A DNA stretch of 31,808 nt from Actinomycetota bacterium (GCA_020029625.1 JAIBJP010000003.1:1-31808), one strand, 5' to 3'; positions 23,886-31,730 are shown, counted from the first letter of the stretch. A program made the numbers and translations. Notes: generated by a model from the sequence alone, not told the origin.

Positions 23886-23891
23886 TACACT
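23886..23891 (+). promoter_or_regulatory. -10 box (TACACT) of phoH
   Basis: TACACT ends 8 nt before TTG 23900, the preferred phoH start. Confidence 0.45.
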
Positions 23892-23899
23892 TGGTCTAC

Positions 23900-24859
23900 T
23901 TGCAGGAAGTTCTGTCGGTCTCGAACGAGGTCGCGGCCGAGCTGGCCACGATCGACGACGGCATCCTCCGCGCGCTCCGCGACCGGCTCGGCGTCGCGCT
24001 GCTGCTCAGAGGAAACCGGCTCACCCTCGAAGGGGACGACACAAAAGTCGGCGAGGCGCGCGTGGTCATCGACGAGCTCGTCGACCTTGTCGAGGGCGGG
24101 CACGCGATCGGGCCCGGCACCGTCGACGCCGTCCTGGCGACGATCGATGCCGCGCAGGATCCTCGTGAGGTCTTCGAAGACGTTGTCTGGCGGCACCGGG
24201 GCACGAAGATCACGCCGAAGACCGTCAACCAGAAGGCGTACGTCGACGCGATCCGCAAGTGCACGATCACGTTCGGGATCGGGCCCGCCGGCACCGGCAA
24301 GACCTACCTCGCGATGGCGCTGGCCGTCGCCTCGATGGCCGACCGCGAGGTGAGCCGCATCATCCTGACTCGGCCCGCCGTCGAAGCCGGCGAGCGCCTC
24401 GGCTTCCTCCCAGGCGACATGCTCGCAAAGGTCGACCCCTACCTGCGCCCGCTCTTCGACGCGCTCTACGACATGCTCGACGCCGACCGCCTGAACGCGT
24501 ACCTGGAGAAGGGGACGATCGAGGTCGCGCCCCTCGCCTTCATGCGTGGCCGCACCCTCAACGACTCGTTCATCATCCTCGACGAGGCCCAAAATACGAC
24601 GCCGGAGCAGATGCAGATGTTCCTGACCCGCCTTGGGTTCGGCTCCAAGGTCGTCGTCACCGGCGACGTCACTCAAGTCGACCTTCCCCGCGAGCAGGCC
24701 TCCGGCCTGATCCACGTTCGCGAGATCCTCGGGACGATCGACGGGATCGAGTTCGTCGAGTTCGGGAACCAGGACGTCGTCCGCCACATGCTCGTCCAGC
24801 GGATCGTCGAGGCGTACAAGCGCCACGCCGAGGAGACGGGCACGCAGCGGCGTAAGTGA
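23900..24859 (+). CDS. phoH: PhoH-like ATPase
   Basis: P-loop ATPase of the PhoH family, found beside ybeY and thought to act in RNA or ribosome metabolism. The 319 residues from TTG 23900 include an N-terminal domain (LLLRGNRLTLEGDDTKVGEAR), KTVNQKAYVDAI, Walker A GPAGTGKT (128-135), ILTRPAVEAGERLGFLPGD, Walker B FIILDEAQNTTPEQMQMFLTRLG (Asp228-Glu229) and VVTGDVTQVDLP. The frame extends up to GTG 23831, but those extra 23 residues (Arg/Pro/Gly-rich) overlap the repeat element and the TACACT box, so TTG 23900 is preferred. ybeY overlaps its stop (GTGA). Heads phoH-ybeY-dagK-cdd-era-peptidase. Confidence 0.93.
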   Translation: MQEVLSVSNEVAAELATIDDGILRALRDRLGVALLLRGNRLTLEGDDTKVGEARVVIDELVDLVEGGHAIGPGTVDAVLATIDAAQDPREVFEDVVWRHRGTKITPKTVNQKAYVDAIRKCTITFGIGPAGTGKTYLAMALAVASMADREVSRIILTRPAVEAGERLGFLPGDMLAKVDPYLRPLFDALYDMLDADRLNAYLEKGTIEVAPLAFMRGRTLNDSFIILDEAQNTTPEQMQMFLTRLGFGSKVVVTGDVTQVDLPREQASGLIHVREILGTIDGIEFVEFGNQDVVRHMLVQRIVEAYKRHAEETGTQRRK

Positions 24860-25230
24860 TCCGCATCGAACTCGAGAACCGGAGCGGCGTCGCTGTGGAC
24901 GAGGGCGGCGCGGCCACGCTCTCCCGCGAGGTTCTCGCGGCCGAAGGCATCGAGGAGGGCGACCTCGGGATCGCCTTCGCGACCCCGAGCGAGATGCGCC
25001 AGCTGAAGGCGCGGCACCTGGGAATCGATGAGCCGACCGACGTCCTCTCCTTCCCGCTCGACGGCCGCGAAGAGCTTCCCGACGGCCTGCCGCGCCAGCT
25101 CGGCGACGTCGTCCTCTGTCCGCAGGTGGTCGGGGTCGAGTGGCGCGCCCCACTCATCCACGGCCTCCTCCATCTCCTCGGCTACGACCACGGGCCGGAC
25201 ATGGCGCGCCGCGAATCCGAGCTGCTCTAG
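24856..25230 (+). CDS. ybeY: Endoribonuclease YbeY
   Basis: Zinc-dependent single-strand endoribonuclease in 16S rRNA maturation and ribosome quality control. The 124 residues have LGIDEPTDVLSFPL and the metal site HGLLHLLGYDH (His102, His106, His112). The C-terminal tail after the metal site is short (GPDMARRESELL) and the protein is somewhat shorter than the usual 150 or so residues. GTG 24856 overlaps the phoH stop (GTGA), and its stop shares a base with the next GTG (TAGTG). phoH-ybeY pairing is nearly universal. Confidence 0.95.
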   Translation: MIRIELENRSGVAVDEGGAATLSREVLAAEGIEEGDLGIAFATPSEMRQLKARHLGIDEPTDVLSFPLDGREELPDGLPRQLGDVVLCPQVVGVEWRAPLIHGLLHLLGYDHGPDMARRESELL

Positions 25231-25943
25231 TGGCCGCGCAACGCACGCCTGCCGTCTTTCAGAGCTTCAACTACGCCTTCGAGGGCGTCATCCACGCTCT
25301 CCGCACCCAGCGGAACATGCGCATCCATTTCGCGGTGGCGGCCGGGGTGCTCGTGCTGGCGTTCGTTTACGACGTCACCCGCCTCGAGCTGATCGCGCTC
25401 ATGATCGCGATCGCCTTCGTTCTCATCGCCGAGATGGTCAACACGGCGATCGAGGCCACGATCGACCTCTCGACACCTTCCTTCGACCCCCTGGCGAAGA
25501 TCGCCAAGGATCTCGCCGCAGGGGCGGTCCTGATCGCCTCCGTGACTGCGATCGCGGTCGGCTACCTGGTGCTCGCCGACCGGCTCAAGCGCCCGAGCGC
25601 CCGCCTCGTGAACGAGCTCGGGGACGCGCCCGTCAACCTGACCTTGATCGCGCTCGTCCTCACCCTGATCGTCGTCATCGCGGTCAAGGCGGCCACGGGA
25701 CGGGGAACGCCGCTTCGCGGCGGGCTTCCCTCCGGGCATGCCGCACTTGCCTTCGGCGGCTGGACCGCGATCACGTTCATCACGATCGAGCACCGCATCG
25801 TCGTCTCCTTCGTCGCCCTGATCATGGCGCTCCTCGTCACGCAGACTCGCGTCGAGGCGGGAGTGCACACGACCTTCGAGGTCGTCCTGGGCGCCGTCAT
25901 CGGTACGCTCGTCACGCTCATCCTCTTTCAGATCTTCAGGTGA
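25230..25943 (+). CDS. Undecaprenol/diacylglycerol kinase fused to PAP2 phosphatase
   Basis: A 237-residue integral membrane protein with two enzyme domains. Residues 1-120 are a DagK-type kinase: FNYAFEGVIHALRTQRNMRIH, three helices, and the active-site segments AEMVNTAIEATIDL (Glu68, Asn71, Glu75) and AKDLAAGAVL (Asp94). Residues 130-237 are a PAP2-like phosphatase with VKAATGRG (Lys153), LPSGHAALAF (PSGH 167-170) and TRVEAGVHTTFE (Arg207, His213, Glu217, where most PAP2 enzymes have Asp). In Gram-positives the kinase makes undecaprenyl phosphate from undecaprenol; PAP2 enzymes can make it from the diphosphate, so both halves could feed the same carrier pool. GTG start shares a base with the ybeY stop. 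Confidence 0.88.
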   Translation: MAAQRTPAVFQSFNYAFEGVIHALRTQRNMRIHFAVAAGVLVLAFVYDVTRLELIALMIAIAFVLIAEMVNTAIEATIDLSTPSFDPLAKIAKDLAAGAVLIASVTAIAVGYLVLADRLKRPSARLVNELGDAPVNLTLIALVLTLIVVIAVKAATGRGTPLRGGLPSGHAALAFGGWTAITFITIEHRIVVSFVALIMALLVTQTRVEAGVHTTFEVVLGAVIGTLVTLILFQIFR

Positions 25944-26302
25944 CGGACCAGGACCTCTACGGGCGGGCCAAGGCCGCAGCGGCAGGCGCGTACGCGCCGT
26001 ATTCCAAGTTCCTCGTCGGGGCCGCTGTACTCCTTCGCGACGGCCGGGTCCTCACCGGCGTCAACGTCGAGAACGCGTCCTACCCGCTCGGGATGTGCGC
26101 CGAGCGCTGCGCGCTCGCGCGGGCGGTCGCCGAGGGAGCCCGGCCCGGGGACGTCGAAGCGATCGCCGTCACGGCCTCGCCCTGCGGCGGGTGTCGGCAG
26201 TGGATCCTCGAGTTCGGTGCGGAGAGGGTCGTGTTCATGCACGGGGGGGAACTCCTCGTCCGCCGTCCCGACGAGCTCCTCCCCGACTCGTTCCAGCTGT
26301 GA
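25940..26302 (+). CDS. cdd: Cytidine deaminase
   Basis: Zinc enzyme that deaminates cytidine and deoxycytidine in pyrimidine salvage. The 120 residues show AYAPYSKFLVGAAVLLRDG, GVNVENASYPLGMCAERCAL (Cys53-Ala-Glu55, the zinc ligand and catalytic Glu) and SPCGGCRQWILEF (Cys82, Cys85). It is a short homotetramer-type Cdd. GTG 25940 overlaps the preceding stop (GTGA) and its own stop overlaps era (GTGA). The order dagK-cdd-era is widely conserved. Confidence 0.96.
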   Translation: MTDQDLYGRAKAAAAGAYAPYSKFLVGAAVLLRDGRVLTGVNVENASYPLGMCAERCALARAVAEGARPGDVEAIAVTASPCGGCRQWILEFGAERVVFMHGGELLVRRPDELLPDSFQL

Positions 26303-27159
26303 GAAGCGGGTTCGTGGCGGTCACGGGCCGGCCGAACGTCGGGAAGTCGACGCTCGTGAACGCGCTCGCGCGCGAAAAGGTCGCCATCGTCTCCGACAAG
26401 CCGCAGACGACCAGGCGGAGGATCTCGGCGGTGCTCGACGGAGACGATTACCAGCTCGTCCTCGCCGACCTGCCCGGGTTTCAGCGACCCCGGGACCCCC
26501 TCACGGAGCGGATGCAGAAGACGGTCGACTCCTCGCTCGAGGACGTCGACGGCTTCCTGCTCGTGCTCGCCGCGGACGAGCGCATCGGTGCCGGCGACCG
26601 TTTCGTCGCGGAGCGGGTCTTCACGGCCGGGCCGCCGGTCGTGGTCGCTTTGAACAAGGTCGACCGCTTGAAGCCCCACCGGATCGCGGAGCAGATCCAG
26701 GCGGCCGCCGCCCTCGGTGACTTTCAGTCCCTCCATCCGGTCAGCGCGCTGCGCGGCGAGGGGCTCGAGGCGCTCGAGCACGACCTCGTGGGGCTCCTCC
26801 CCGAGGGCCCCCGCTACTACGAGGAGGGCGAGCAAACCGGTCTCACGATCGAGGCGCGGCTGGCGGAGCTCGTTCGCGAGCAGGCCCTCGCGCTGACGCG
26901 CGACGAGGTCCCGCATGCGATCGAGGTCGAGGTGGACGAGATCGAGGAGGCCCATGTCCGTGCGCGCCTCTACGTCGAGACCGAGTCGCAGAAGGGGATT
27001 CTCGTTGGGAAGGGCGGCAGCATGATCAAGGCGATAGGCTCGGGCGCGCGGCCCGAGATCGAGCGCGTGCTCGGCCGCAAGGTGTTCCTGGAGCTGGTCG
27101 TGAAGGTACGGCCGCACTGGCGGCGGGACGAGAACGTGCTGCAGAGATTGGGAATCTGA
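26299..27159 (+). CDS. era: GTPase Era
   Basis: GTPase that binds the 3' end of 16S rRNA and checks 30S maturation. The 286 residues have GRPNVGKS (10-17), the effector loop KPQTTRRRI, ADLPGFQRP, NKVDRLKP and the C-terminal KH domain with ILVGKGGSMIKAIGSGARPEIE. All motifs are intact. GTG 26299 overlaps cdd by 4 nt. Its TGA (27157-27159) overlaps the probable CTG start of the next gene. Confidence 0.97.
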   Translation: MRSGFVAVTGRPNVGKSTLVNALAREKVAIVSDKPQTTRRRISAVLDGDDYQLVLADLPGFQRPRDPLTERMQKTVDSSLEDVDGFLLVLAADERIGAGDRFVAERVFTAGPPVVVALNKVDRLKPHRIAEQIQAAAALGDFQSLHPVSALRGEGLEALEHDLVGLLPEGPRYYEEGEQTGLTIEARLAELVREQALALTRDEVPHAIEVEVDEIEEAHVRARLYVETESQKGILVGKGGSMIKAIGSGARPEIERVLGRKVFLELVVKVRPHWRRDENVLQRLGI

Positions 27160-28640
27160 CGACTCTGGACGCAAACGGATTCGAAGAGCGGCTCGCGCGC
27201 TTCCTCTTCGAGCGCTCCGAAGAGGCTCGCGCCGTTCGAGTCGGGGAGAAGGAGACGAGCGAGCAGGCGGCGATCGTCGCGGGCTACGCCGACCTCTTCA
27301 CCCGCGAGCAGCTGGAAGCGCTCCGCGACTCTGGTGACGAGAGGCTCTTCCGGCTGCGGGAGGCATGTCTCGGCGGAATCATCGTGGGCGAGCTCGCCGA
27401 GCCTTCCGACCGGCTCGAGAACGCCGTCCTGGCCGCGAGGATCGAGTTCCGAGGCGAGGAGCTTCCTCTCCGCTCGGCGCAGGCGACGCTCGCCCTGCTC
27501 GACGACTACGGCGCCCGCGAAGAGCTTGGAACACTGACGGGTGACGCCTCTGCGCGCTTCAACGACGACCGCCTCGAGCTGCTGGGGGCGGAAGAGACGC
27601 TGGACGCCGAGCTTTCAGGCGAGGCGGATCCCGTCGGACGCAGCGCGGGGCGCAAGCGCATCGACCTGGACGAGCTGGCGGCCGCCTTGCGCTCGGCCGC
27701 CTCCGAACAGAGGGAGGCCTGGACGGAGCTCCGGAAGCGGTGGGCGGACCGGCTGCTCGGCGAGAAGCGCGAGGACGAGCCGTCCTCCTACCACGTCGCC
27801 TACCTGCGCCGCCTGTCCCCGCTGGCGTCGCTCTACACGAAGGAGCGCGCGGTCCCCGTTTGCCTGGAGACGCTCACGCGCCTGGGCTTCGATCTCGGAG
27901 CCGACGACCACATCCGCCTCGACCTCGACGACCGGCCGCAGAAGAGCCCGCGTGCCTGCGTGATCGCGTCGGATCCACCCAGCGTCGTCCATCTGATCAC
28001 TCGGGCCCAGGGCGGCCTTCACGACTACCAAAGCTTCCTGCACGAAGCCGGGCATGCACTTCACTACGCGGGCTGCGACCCATCGCTTCCGTATACGTTC
28101 CGCCGGCTCTCGCGCGACCACGCGCTCACGGAGATCTACTCGTTCCTGCTCGAGTCGGTGACGCGCGAGCCGGGCTGGCACCGGGAGCACTTCGCCCTCG
28201 ACGCCGGCGAGGCGGAGGACTGCGCCGACGCGACGCGCTTCCTCGACGTCCTCCTCTTCCGCCGCTACGCGGCGAAGCTCGACTACGAGCTCGAGATCTG
28301 GGCCGACTTCGGCAATGCGCCCGGCTACGCGACGAAGTACGCGGAGCAGCTGCGAGCCGCGACGGGTTTCCGTTACCGGCCAGACGGCTACCTGGCGGAC
28401 ATGGACGGCGGCTTCTACTCGGCCGACTACCTGCGCGCCTGGATCCGGAGCGCGCAGCTTCGCGCGTACCTGCGCGAGACGATCGGGCCCGATTGGTGGG
28501 AGCAGTCCGCCACGGGTGACTTCCTGCGCGTGCTCTTCGCGCAGGGGACACAGCCCTCGAGCGAGGAGATTGCTGCGCGAATCGGCTTTTCTCCGCTCGA
28601 CACGCGACCGCTCGTTCAGGAGAACACTCCGGCCTCATGA
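27156..28640 (+). CDS. M3-like zinc metallopeptidase, probable CTG start
   Basis: Probable cytoplasmic metallopeptidase. The 494 residues contain FLHEAGHALHYAG (HExxH, 296-300) and downstream HALTEIYSFLLESV, whose Glu is the likely third zinc ligand, the M3/oligoendopeptidase layout. The C-terminal half has Tyr-rich GGFYSADYLRAWIRSAQLRAYLRE, typical of M3 substrate loops; the N-terminal half is helical. The first ATG/GTG/TTG in frame is GTG 27384, yet the 76 codons before it read as coherent coding sequence (FEERLARFLFERSEEARAV...). CTG 27156, overlapping the era stop as CTGA, gives MTTLDANGFEERL; CTG 27165 is an alternative. Occupies the place where recO often follows era. Substrate unknown. 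Confidence 0.82.
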   Translation: MTTLDANGFEERLARFLFERSEEARAVRVGEKETSEQAAIVAGYADLFTREQLEALRDSGDERLFRLREACLGGIIVGELAEPSDRLENAVLAARIEFRGEELPLRSAQATLALLDDYGAREELGTLTGDASARFNDDRLELLGAEETLDAELSGEADPVGRSAGRKRIDLDELAAALRSAASEQREAWTELRKRWADRLLGEKREDEPSSYHVAYLRRLSPLASLYTKERAVPVCLETLTRLGFDLGADDHIRLDLDDRPQKSPRACVIASDPPSVVHLITRAQGGLHDYQSFLHEAGHALHYAGCDPSLPYTFRRLSRDHALTEIYSFLLESVTREPGWHREHFALDAGEAEDCADATRFLDVLLFRRYAAKLDYELEIWADFGNAPGYATKYAEQLRAATGFRYRPDGYLADMDGGFYSADYLRAWIRSAQLRAYLRETIGPDWWEQSATGDFLRVLFAQGTQPSSEEIAARIGFSPLDTRPLVQENTPAS

Positions 28641-28679
28641 GCCGAAAAGAGGGGGACACTATTTCGAGGGATGCGAGTG

Positions 28680-29135
28680 ATGGATGCCCGTCTATCGTCC
28701 GATAAAGCGGCCATGGATGACGAACGCGGCATCGTCGAATCCGAGCGACCCCGTCGGCCTTCGGTGACGAACATCAACATCTTCGCGCTCGCGCCCGTCG
28801 CGGCCCCCCATGCGAGCACGGCGCAGCCTGTGCTCGAGCGCGAAGAGAGCACGGAGAAGCTCGTCTCGCCTCAGTGGCTCGAGCGTCGCAATAAGCGGCT
28901 CGACACGCTGGAGCAGGAGCTCCGTCGCCGGGCCGCCGACCTCGACGCCCGCGAGGCGGAGCTCGAGCAGCGCGAGGCGGAGCTCGAGGCCGAGGCCTTC
29001 ATCCGCTCGGAGGCGCTCGACGAGCGCGAGCAGCGGCTGGCTGATCTCGACCAGCGGCTCGGCCGTCGTGAGCACGAGCTCAGCTCCTTCGTCGCCCGCG
29101 TCCAGGGCGGCATGCTCCGGGCCGACGCGCTCTAG
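28680..29135 (+). CDS. Coiled-coil protein of unknown function
   Basis: A 151-residue protein I do not recognise. About 60 N-terminal residues are low in order, with a short hydrophobic patch TNINIFALAPVAAPHAS. From about 65 to 142 it forms a strong coiled coil with seven-residue repeats (RRNKRLDTLEQELRRRAADL, REAELEQREAELEAEAFI, EREQRLADLDQRLGRREHEL), ending FVARVQGGMLRADAL. Such a rod suggests a scaffold or oligomeriser. ATG 28680 is preferred because GAGGG (28666-28670) is spaced 9 nt from it; ATG 28671 would add MRV. No membrane segment. Its stop lies inside a palindrome before deoC. Confidence 0.7.
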   Translation: MDARLSSDKAAMDDERGIVESERPRRPSVTNINIFALAPVAAPHASTAQPVLEREESTEKLVSPQWLERRNKRLDTLEQELRRRAADLDAREAELEQREAELEAEAFIRSEALDEREQRLADLDQRLGRREHELSSFVARVQGGMLRADAL

Positions 29136-29154
29136 CCTCTAGAGCCCCGGGGCT
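29129..29154 (+). promoter_or_regulatory. Two palindromes upstream of deoC (possible operator or terminator)
   Basis: GCTCTAG-CCT-CTAGAGC (29129-29145) is a perfect inverted repeat with a 3-nt spacer, and AGCCCCGGGGCT (29143-29154) is a 12-bp palindrome that ends on the first base of the deoC -10 box. Together they cover the -35/spacer region. They may be a repressor site for deoC; the first could also fold as a terminator for the coiled-coil gene, whose TAG lies within it. Confidence 0.4.
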
Positions 29155-29159
29155 ACACT
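29154..29159 (+). promoter_or_regulatory. -10 box (TACACT) of deoC
   Basis: TACACT is 6 nt from ATG 29166, so the transcript should be leaderless. The preceding palindromes overlap the spacer. Confidence 0.5.
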
Positions 29160-29165
29160 GAGGGC

Positions 29166-30104
29166 ATGGCGCAAGCGCCCGCTCTTCCGCGTGGCTTCGA
29201 GCTTCCTCTCGAGCCGCGGCTCCCCCGCATCGGCTCCGTGGACCAGGTCGCCGTCGAGGAGCGCGCTGCCGACCTGAGCCGCCGTTCGATCAAGCGGGAG
29301 TCGAAGCTCTTCGCGCTCGACCTCGCCGTGCGGATGATGGACCTGACCACGCTCGAGGGAGCCGATACGCCCGGCAAGGTGGCCGCGCTCTCTTCGAAGG
29401 CGATGCGGCCCGATCCGTCGGATTTGACCGTGCCGCCGGTCGCGGCCGTCTGCGTCTACCCGAATCTCGTCCCGCACGCCCTCGAGCGCCTGGGAGACTC
29501 GGGCGTGAAGGTGGCCTCGGTCGCGACAGCCTTCCCCTCGGGCCAATCGCCGCTCGAGATCAAGGTCGAGGAGGTCGCCCGCGTCGCCGAGATGGGTGCG
29601 CACGAGATCGACATGGTCATTGACCGCGGAGCCTTCCTCTCCGGCAACTACGCCAAGGTCTACGACGAGGTGCGGCGCGTGAAGGAGGTCTGCGGAGCGG
29701 CCCACCTCAAGGTGATCCTCGAGACCGGCGAGCTCGGCACATACGACAACGTCCGCCGGGCCAGCCTCCTCGCCGTGGCCGGCGGCGCCGACTTCATCAA
29801 GACGTCGACGGGGAAGATCCAGCCCGCGGCCACCTTGCCGGTGACCCTGGTCATGCTCGAGGCGATCCGCGACGTGTACGAGGAGACCGGGCGGCGCGTG
29901 GGGATGAAGCCGGCGGGCGGTATCCGCTACGCGAAGCAAGCCGTCCAGTACCTCGTCCTTCTCAACGAGACGCTCGGGCCAGAATGGCTCACCCCCGACC
30001 TCTTCCGCTTTGGGGCCTCCTCGCTCCTGAACGACGTCCTCCTTCAGATCCGGAAGGAGAAGACCGGGCGCTATCAAAGCCCGGACTACTTCACGCTTGA
30101 CTGA
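29166..30104 (+). CDS. deoC: Deoxyribose-phosphate aldolase
   Basis: Class I aldolase that splits 2-deoxyribose-5-phosphate to glyceraldehyde-3-phosphate and acetaldehyde in nucleoside catabolism. The 312 residues are the longer form (E. coli DeoC is about 260). Motifs: DLTTLEGADT (substrate Asp), VCVYPNLV, VATAFPSG, HEIDMVIDRGAFLSG, LKVILETGEL (Lys182) and DFIKTSTGKI, with Lys212 as the Schiff-base lysine, then GMKPAGGIR. ATG 29166 with TACACT at 6 nt. The ALDH gene overlaps its end by 8 nt, which fits acetaldehyde being oxidised by the neighbour. Confidence 0.95.
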   Translation: MAQAPALPRGFELPLEPRLPRIGSVDQVAVEERAADLSRRSIKRESKLFALDLAVRMMDLTTLEGADTPGKVAALSSKAMRPDPSDLTVPPVAAVCVYPNLVPHALERLGDSGVKVASVATAFPSGQSPLEIKVEEVARVAEMGAHEIDMVIDRGAFLSGNYAKVYDEVRRVKEVCGAAHLKVILETGELGTYDNVRRASLLAVAGGADFIKTSTGKIQPAATLPVTLVMLEAIRDVYEETGRRVGMKPAGGIRYAKQAVQYLVLLNETLGPEWLTPDLFRFGASSLLNDVLLQIRKEKTGRYQSPDYFTLD

Positions 30105-31632
30105 GAACGACGCAAACACTCGAGAGGAAAAGGAGGGGGCTCGCGGGGGAACCATGGGTTCCCCCGCGTTGAAGCACGACCGGTCGCCGGTCCCCTCCGC
30201 CTTCGAGTATGCGCCTGCCCCGGAGTCGCGGGACGTCGTCCAGCTCCAGGAGCGCTACGGGCTCTTCATCGGCGGCGAGTTCGTCGAGCCGCACTCGGGA
30301 GAGTTCCATCCGAGCATCAGCCCGGCCACCGAGGAGCCGCTCGCGGAGGTCGCCTACGCGGACGCGGAGGACGTCGCCCTTGCGGTCACCGCCGCACGCG
30401 AGGCGTTCCACGACGGCTGGTCGGACATCGCCCCGGAGGAACGGGCGAAGTACATGTACCGAATCGCCCGCATCCTGCAGGAGCGCTCGCGGGAGTTCGC
30501 GGTACTCGAGTCGCTCGACGGCGGCAAGCCGATCCGGGAGTCCCGCGATGTCGACCTGCCGCTCGCGGCGGCGCACTTCTTCTACTACGCGGGCTGGGCG
30601 GACAAGCTCGAATACGCCTTCCCCAACCGCACGCCTCGCCCGCTCGGCGTGGCGGGCCAGGTGATCCCCTGGAACTTCCCGCTGCTGATGCTCTCCTGGA
30701 AGGTCGCACCAGCGCTCGCCGCCGGCAACACGGTCGTGCTCAAGCCCGCCGAGACGACGCCGCTGACCGCGCTGCTCTTCTGCGACGTTCTACGCCAGGC
30801 CGAGGTTCCGGCCGGCGTCGTCAACATCGTCACGGGAGACGGGCGCGCCGGCGCCGAAGTGGTCAAGCACCCGGACGTCGACAAGGTCGCGTTCACGGGC
30901 TCGACCGAGGTGGGCAAGGAGATTCAGCGAGCCGTGGCGGGAACCGGCAAGAAGCTGACGCTCGAGCTCGGCGGCAAGGCGGCGAACATCATCTTCGACG
31001 ACGCCCCGCTCGATCAGGCGGTCGAGGGCATCGTCAACGGGATCTACTTCAACCAGGGCCATGTCTGCTGCGCCGGGTCGCGCCTGCTCGTGCAGGAATC
31101 GATCTACGAGCAGGTGATCGCCAAGCTGAAGCGGCGAATGGGAACCCTCCGCGTCGGCGACCCTCTGGACAAGAACACCGACGTCGGCGCCATCAACTCG
31201 AAGGCCCAGCTCGACCGGATCACGGAGCTGGTGGCGGCTGGAGAGGAGGAGGGAGCGGAGATCTACCAGCCGCCCTGCCGCCTGCCGGAGAAGGGCTGGT
31301 GGTTCGCGCCGACGGTCTTCACCAACGTCGCGCAGAGCTACCGTATCGCCCAGGAGGAGATCTTCGGGCCTGTCCTCTCCGTGCTCACGTTCAGAACTCC
31401 CGACGAGGCAGTCGAGAAGGCGAACAACACGCCGTACGGGCTCTCCGCCGGCGTGTGGACGGAGAAGGGCTCTCGGATCCTCTCCATGGCGCAACAGCTC
31501 CGCGCGGGCGTGATCTGGGCGAACACGTACAACCGCTTCGACCCCGGCTCCCCGTTCGGCGGCTACAAGGAGTCCGGCTTCGGGCGGGAGGGCGGCCTTC
31601 ACGGCCTCGAGCCCTACATGAGGTTCGAATGA
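30097..31632 (+). CDS. Aldehyde dehydrogenase (NAD(P)-dependent family)
   Basis: Oxidises aldehydes to acids; from context the substrate could be acetaldehyde released by DeoC, but this is inferred. The 511 residues include VIPWNFPLLMLSWKVAPALAAG, VLKPAETTPL, the NAD loop FTGSTEVGK, the general base in LTLELGGK (Glu290) and the nucleophile in FNQGHVCCAGSR (Cys324), then EEIFGPVLSV and the C-terminal FGGYKESGFGREGG. TTG 30097 overlaps deoC by 8 nt and gives an N-terminal extension rich in charge; ATG 30154 is an alternative that lies in the loop of a strong palindrome. A 33-codon ORF overlaps its stop (ATGA). Confidence 0.95.
   Translation: MTENDANTREEKEGARGGTMGSPALKHDRSPVPSAFEYAPAPESRDVVQLQERYGLFIGGEFVEPHSGEFHPSISPATEEPLAEVAYADAEDVALAVTAAREAFHDGWSDIAPEERAKYMYRIARILQERSREFAVLESLDGGKPIRESRDVDLPLAAAHFFYYAGWADKLEYAFPNRTPRPLGVAGQVIPWNFPLLMLSWKVAPALAAGNTVVLKPAETTPLTALLFCDVLRQAEVPAGVVNIVTGDGRAGAEVVKHPDVDKVAFTGSTEVGKEIQRAVAGTGKKLTLELGGKAANIIFDDAPLDQAVEGIVNGIYFNQGHVCCAGSRLLVQESIYEQVIAKLKRRMGTLRVGDPLDKNTDVGAINSKAQLDRITELVAAGEEEGAEIYQPPCRLPEKGWWFAPTVFTNVAQSYRIAQEEIFGPVLSVLTFRTPDEAVEKANNTPYGLSAGVWTEKGSRILSMAQQLRAGVIWANTYNRFDPGSPFGGYKESGFGREGGLHGLEPYMRFE
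30142..30168 (+). promoter_or_regulatory. 27-nt perfect palindrome with ATG loop, inside ALDH 5' region
   Basis: CGCGGGGGAACC (30142-30153) pairs perfectly with GGTTCCCCCGCG (30157-30168); the three loop bases are ATG 30154-30156, the alternative ALDH start. In RNA this would be a very stable 12-bp stem. No T-tract follows. It may be a protein-binding operator or an mRNA element controlling deoC against ALDH expression. Confidence 0.55.
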
Positions 31633-31730
31633 GCGGCGTGAACTTCACGGGGCCACCCCTTGCCTCCTCCCGCTTTGATCGTATCGGGGGCCTCGCCGCG
31701 AGTGGCGCGCGGAATGAGGAAAGAGCGTGA
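31629..31730 (+). CDS. 33-codon ORF linking two aldehyde dehydrogenase genes
   Basis: ATG 31629 overlaps the ALDH stop (ATGA) and is preceded by GAGG at about 5 nt. The stop TGA (31728-31730) overlaps the GTG of the next ALDH (GTGA). The peptide begins MSGVNFTGPPLASSRFD and ends ARNEERA; I recognise no domain. Overlaps at both ends and a well-placed Shine-Dalgarno argue that ribosomes read through it, whether as a protein or only to couple the two large genes. Confidence 0.5.
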   Translation: MSGVNFTGPPLASSRFDRIGGLAASGARNEERA

